Assembly (NCBI GenBank): GCA_963767475.1
Contig: CAVYEI010000003.1
Coordinates: forward strand, 124,001-188,000
DNA: 64,000 nucleotides
Direction of reading: 5' to 3'
Source: WHSW01 sp963767475
GTDB lineage: Bacteria > Actinomycetota > Thermoleophilia > Solirubrobacterales > 70-9
Numbering within the stretch: the stretch's first letter is position 1; each line of letters opens with the position of its first letter. The notes under the pieces were generated by a model. That model worked only from the letters and a program-made list of their open reading frames with translations. It was not told where the DNA came from and made no database searches. Made by a program: the position numbers and the translations under genes. Positions 61,031-64,000 of the stretch are shown piece by piece.

Positions 61031-62434
61031 TCATCTGACGCGCTTGAACACGGCGACGGCGTCGCTCCCGAACGCCGCCGCGTAGACGTGCTTGCCGTCG
61101 GGGCTGACCGCCAGCGAGCCGACCTGGCTCAGGGCCTTGGCGCGCCGGCAGTCCGGCGCCTTGCTCGTGGTCACGCAGCCCATGCGGCCGGACTTCTGGA
61201 TCACGGCGCCGGTGGAGGTGTTGCGGTTGAAGACGACGATCGCGTTCGACTCGTAGGCCGCCGTGTAGACGCTGGCGCCGTCGGGTGAGACCGCGAGGCC
61301 CTCGGTACCGCTCATCGCCCTGGCCAGCGAGCAGCCGACCGCGAACACGTAGATGGCGCAGGCCGAGGTGCCGCTCTGCTGGGCGAGCTCCCCGGTGCCC
61401 GCCGTGCGCGTGAAGCTGGTGAGGCTATTGCTGAACAGCGAGGTCACGTAGACGTCAGCGTCGTCGGGGCTGACCGCAACCGCGTCGGCGCCGCTCAGCT
61501 GGGTGCCCGTGGTGCAGCCGGTGAGGGCGGCGTTCGAGATGCAGCCGCTGCCGTCGCTGGCCTGGGTCAGCGCCCCTGTGGACGGGTCGCGGTCGAGCAC
61601 GGCGACGTCGTTGCTGAGCGCCGCCGCGACATAGACGTTGTTGCCGTCGGCGCTGACCGCCATGCCCTCCGGAGACCCGAGGCCGATGGCGCTGGTGCAG
61701 CCGTCGGTGGGCGCGTTGGTGAGGCAGCCGCTGTCGTCGGCCGGTTGCGTGAGCGCGCCGGTGGCGCCGTCGCGGGCGAAGACGGCGACGGCGCTGCCGG
61801 GGAAGGCGCCGACGTAGACGTTGGCGCCGTCGGGACTGACGGTGACGATGTCCGGGCCGTCGAGCGCCCGGCCGGTGCTGCAGCCGGTGAGCGCGGCGTT
61901 CGAGATGCAGCCGCTGCCGTCGCCCGCCTGGGTCAGCGCCCCGGTCGAGGGGTTGCGGCTGAAGGTCGTGACCGCGTTGCTGCCGACGGAGGTCGCGTAG
62001 ACGTTGGCACCATCGGCGCTGACCGTGACCGAGTTCGGGCGCAAGAGCCCGACCGCGGCGGCGCAACCGCTGACGCCACCGGCGGAGATGCATCCCGCGG
62101 CGCCGGAACGCTGGCTCAGCGCGCCGGAGCGTGGGTTGCGCTTGAACACCGCGATCGCGTCGCTCTGCGAGGAGGCGACGTAGAGGCTCTTGCCGTCGGG
62201 GCTGATCGCGACCGCGTTCGAGCCGAGGATCGGAGCGGGCCCGCGCAGGGCGCGCACCGGTGTGCAGCCGCGGGTGGACTCCGAGCGGTCGACGAGACAG
62301 CCGCTCGCTCCCGAGAGCTGGTTCAGAACCCCGATCGTCTTGCCCGGCCGGGGCGACTTCGCCCCCGCAGCCCCGAGCGCGCCGGCGGGGGCGCAAAGGG
62401 CGAGGACGACGACCAGCGCGCACAGCGGCCGCAT
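61031..62434 (-). CDS. Secreted seven-bladed beta-propeller (lactonase-like) protein
   Basis: A 467-residue exported protein built of about seven repeats of a 55-60-residue unit. Each unit has a strand like NAVAISPDGKSLYVASSQSD or VTVSADGANVYATSVGSNAV, then AVFKRNPRSGALSQ and GCISNAALTGC. Each blade carries a Cys pair, probably one disulfide per blade. The signal peptide is ALVVVLALCAPAGALGAAG. Such YVTN/lactonase-type propellers occur on actinobacterial surfaces; no enzyme residue set is evident. It precedes the sulfatase gene with overlapping ATGA (61031-61034). Start ATG 62434; 62467 is the alternative. Confidence 0.82.
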   Translation of the reverse strand: MRPLCALVVVLALCAPAGALGAAGAKSPRPGKTIGVLNQLSGASGCLVDRSESTRGCTPVRALRGPAPILGSNAVAISPDGKSLYVASSQSDAIAVFKRNPRSGALSQRSGAAGCISAGGVSGCAAAVGLLRPNSVTVSADGANVYATSVGSNAVTTFSRNPSTGALTQAGDGSGCISNAALTGCSTGRALDGPDIVTVSPDGANVYVGAFPGSAVAVFARDGATGALTQPADDSGCLTNAPTDGCTSAIGLGSPEGMAVSADGNNVYVAAALSNDVAVLDRDPSTGALTQASDGSGCISNAALTGCTTGTQLSGADAVAVSPDDADVYVTSLFSNSLTSFTRTAGTGELAQQSGTSACAIYVFAVGCSLARAMSGTEGLAVSPDGASVYTAAYESNAIVVFNRNTSTGAVIQKSGRMGCVTTSKAPDCRRAKALSQVGSLAVSPDGKHVYAAAFGSDAVAVFKRVR

Positions 62435-62619
62435 GGCATGGGACGGGTAAAGGGGTTTCAAGCGCATCGGCCGCGTATTCGCCGCGGACATACACAGTCG
62501 CAGGTCTTCGCCGAACCGTACATCCGCCAATCGTCCGATCTTCGCTCCTCGCGCTTATTTCCCATCTGCCGATAGGGAGGCGTACCGACTGATTCTCGAA
62601 CCGAGGAGTTCACATCAGA

Positions 62620-63891
62620 ATGACCGTCCCCCGACGCACCCGCCCGACCCCCGTGCTGTTCCTGCTCTTGGGCACGGTGATCATGGCCGTGGCCGGTTCA
62701 TCGGTCGCCACCGCTTCGACCAAGCGCGCCACCGTGACGGTGCAGACCGTCAAGGTCGCCGACCCAGGGAATCCCTCGGTCGCGATCGTCCCGTTCACCG
62801 ACGCGATCTACCAGTCCTGCGCCGATGCCCCCTCGACCTCGACCGACTGCATCTCGGTCGGCGGCGTCAAGGACAAGTACGCGATCGGCCGGCTCGAGAC
62901 CACGGTCGACCAGTGGGTGAAGTTCCTCAACACCGTGGATCCGGCGGGCACCGATCCCCACGATCTCTACAACGCGACCGAGAGCGGTTCGGCCTGGCCG
63001 AGGTTCGGCCAGATCAACCACTCCGCCAGGGCCAAGGACGGCAAGCACTACTCGGTTGCCTTCCCCGAGTGGGCCGACAAGCCATACGGCTTCTCCAACT
63101 TCCTGCGCGCGGCGCGGTTCGTCAACTCGCTCTACAACGGCACCCTGCTGGCGAAGACGAAGACCACCGAGGGCGCCTTCCAGGTGACCACCTACAAGGT
63201 GCGACTCTCGCCCAAGAGCGGGCGCGGGATGTACGACCTCAAGAACGACCAGGACACGGGAGCGACACGGGCCCACGACAAGGGCTTCGTCGTCCCGAGC
63301 CAGGACGAGTGGATCAAGGCCGCCTACTACGACCCCAACGGCGGCGGCACCCTCTCCTACTGGAAGTATCCGACCAACGCGGGCGTCTTCGGTGACGACA
63401 CCGCCACCGCCCCCAGCCAGACGATCCTCGATCCGACGACCGGCGACGTCACCAACGCGGCGACGCAGCCGATCGCCACCTACCACGCCTCCTCAACCGC
63501 GCCGGCGCCGTACTGGTGCCCGCCCGAGGTCCAGCCGCAGAGCAACTGCACGACCGTCAACCCGTGGGGCATGGACTCGACGACCTATGGCGAGATATAC
63601 ACCTCCAGCCTCGGCACCGTGGGCCAGGCCGGAACGCTGGGACCATGGGGCACCCTGGACCAGGGCGGCAACGTGGTCGAGTGGACCGACACGATCACGC
63701 CGCCGCCGGCCGGTAACGGCGACGGACGGGTGTGGCGACGGTTGCACGGCGGGATCTCCAACGCGCCCGTCTACCAGCTCTGGCTCTCCGCGGTCGGACT
63801 CAATCCCGAGGACAACACGGCCTTCATGCTCACCTATCCGTGGCTCGGCTTCCGAGTCGGCGTGGTCGGCAACCTGAAGGTGAAGAACTAA
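62620..63891 (+). CDS. Secreted SUMF1/FGE-fold protein lacking FGE catalytic cysteines
   Basis: A 423-residue exported protein. Signal peptide PVLFLLLGTVIMAVAGSSVA. The formylglycine-generating-enzyme-sulfatase (SUMF1) fold is shown by DKYAIGRLETTVDQWVKFLN, GFVVPSQDEWIKAAYYDPNG, LDQGGNVVEWTDTI and the final HGGISNAPVYQLWL to YPWLGFRVGVV. In true FGE the region before GFR holds the copper-binding Cys pair; no Cys is present there. It is more likely a binding or structural relative than a sulfatase-activating enzyme. GAGGAG (62600-62605) lies 14 bp before the ATG. It is divergent from the propeller/sulfatase operon. Confidence 0.82.
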   Translation: MTVPRRTRPTPVLFLLLGTVIMAVAGSSVATASTKRATVTVQTVKVADPGNPSVAIVPFTDAIYQSCADAPSTSTDCISVGGVKDKYAIGRLETTVDQWVKFLNTVDPAGTDPHDLYNATESGSAWPRFGQINHSARAKDGKHYSVAFPEWADKPYGFSNFLRAARFVNSLYNGTLLAKTKTTEGAFQVTTYKVRLSPKSGRGMYDLKNDQDTGATRAHDKGFVVPSQDEWIKAAYYDPNGGGTLSYWKYPTNAGVFGDDTATAPSQTILDPTTGDVTNAATQPIATYHASSTAPAPYWCPPEVQPQSNCTTVNPWGMDSTTYGEIYTSSLGTVGQAGTLGPWGTLDQGGNVVEWTDTITPPPAGNGDGRVWRRLHGGISNAPVYQLWLSAVGLNPEDNTAFMLTYPWLGFRVGVVGNLKVKN

Positions 63892-64000
63892 CGCGAGCGC
63901 CGCGGCAGCGGCCCCTCGCGCTTCCAGCGCGAGTCCGCGCGCGCCGGCCACAGCAGCCAGACGACGACGCCGACCGCGCTCAGAAGCAGCCCGGCGGCCA
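63888..64000 (-). CDS. C-terminal end of a membrane protein, cut by the window edge
   Basis: The last 37 codons of a minus-strand gene: one membrane helix (AAGLLLSAVGVVVWLLWPAR) and a short basic tail (ADSRWKREGPLPRRSR) ending TAG at 63890-63888. Codon use is like the rest of the window. The stop overlaps the end of the SUMF1-type gene by 4 bp. The identity cannot be told from this fragment. Confidence 0.6.
   Translation of the reverse strand, partial: AAGLLLSAVGVVVWLLWPARADSRWKREGPLPRRSR

Noticed and set aside
62620..63891. Active formylglycine-generating enzyme for the nearby sulfatase
   Set aside because: It has a signal peptide, and the region before GFR that carries the copper-binding Cys pair in true FGE contains no Cys.
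1..64000. Prophage, insertion sequences, toxin-antitoxin pairs or defence islands
   Set aside because: No transposase, integrase, phage structural gene, restriction enzyme or cas gene was recognised on either strand.

Overview
The window is about 70% G+C, with GTG and TTG starts, stop/start overlaps of the ATGA or GTGA type and strong third-position GC. The order infC-rpmI-rplT-TrmH-pheS-pheT-argC-argJ-argB-argD is the classic actinobacterial arrangement. Together with many secreted proteins carrying MopE-, CHRD- and RTX-like modules, this suggests a high-GC actinobacterium, most likely class Thermoleophilia (Solirubrobacterales or Gaiellales type). That placement is inference from gene content and style, not from a marker-gene comparison.

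Region 1 (about 1-17.5 kb) is a cell-surface or exopolysaccharide locus. It holds a Wzz/BY-kinase (5' end outside the window), an O-antigen ligase/polymerase-like protein, a flippase, three GT4 and one GT2 glycosyltransferases, an exostosin-family (GT47-like) protein, a CelD/FemAB-like acyltransferase, a JmjC/cupin-like protein, a secreted parallel beta-helix protein, a NodB-fold protein, a SAM methyltransferase and a Thr-rich membrane-anchored protein. Its centrepiece is one polypeptide that fuses a D-glucuronyl C5-epimerase domain to a polysaccharide deacetylase (5675-7462). These two activities are the ones that edit the heparosan backbone in animal heparan sulfate synthesis. With the exostosin-like transferase nearby, this raises the possibility of a glycosaminoglycan-like polymer.

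Region 2 (17.5-30.6 kb, minus strand) is housekeeping: thrS, infC, rpmI, rplT, a TrmH/SpoU methyltransferase, pheS, pheT, argC, argJ, argB and argD, ending in an FkbM methyltransferase that overlaps argD. From about 20.3 to 26.5 kb the reading frames are broken many times. At most joins, removing one base, usually from a short G/C run, restores the conserved protein, so a local consensus error is far more likely than real decay. Two more breaks of the same kind lie at about 31.77 and 33.2 kb. A perfect 2 x 56-bp tandem repeat lies between infC and rpmI.

Region 3 (30.6-48 kb) is mixed: a CHRD protein, a polytopic membrane protein, a penicillin-acylase-family Ntn hydrolase, tRNA-Val(GAC), a cytochrome P450, a Tat-exported phosphoesterase, RTX-like secreted proteins (two of them tandem paralogues), NfeD-like, PadR, a divergent PAS-LuxR / XRE-MEDS regulator pair, a glyoxalase-fold protein, a methyltransferase and an ECF sigma/anti-sigma pair. 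A structured intergenic segment ending in a good intrinsic terminator lies at 37.28-37.41 kb.

Region 4 (48-64 kb) carries enzymes and secreted proteins: three alpha/beta hydrolases, a BBE-type flavin oxidase divergent from its probable TetR repressor, a MopE-type secreted protein flanked by 25-bp direct repeats, tRNA-Cys(GCA), a TIM-barrel glycosidase with a polyproline insertion, a 1-Cys peroxiredoxin, a PA-M28 peptidase, and a propeller/sulfatase operon next to a secreted SUMF1-fold protein that lacks the catalytic cysteines of formylglycine-generating enzyme. The window ends inside a minus-strand gene.
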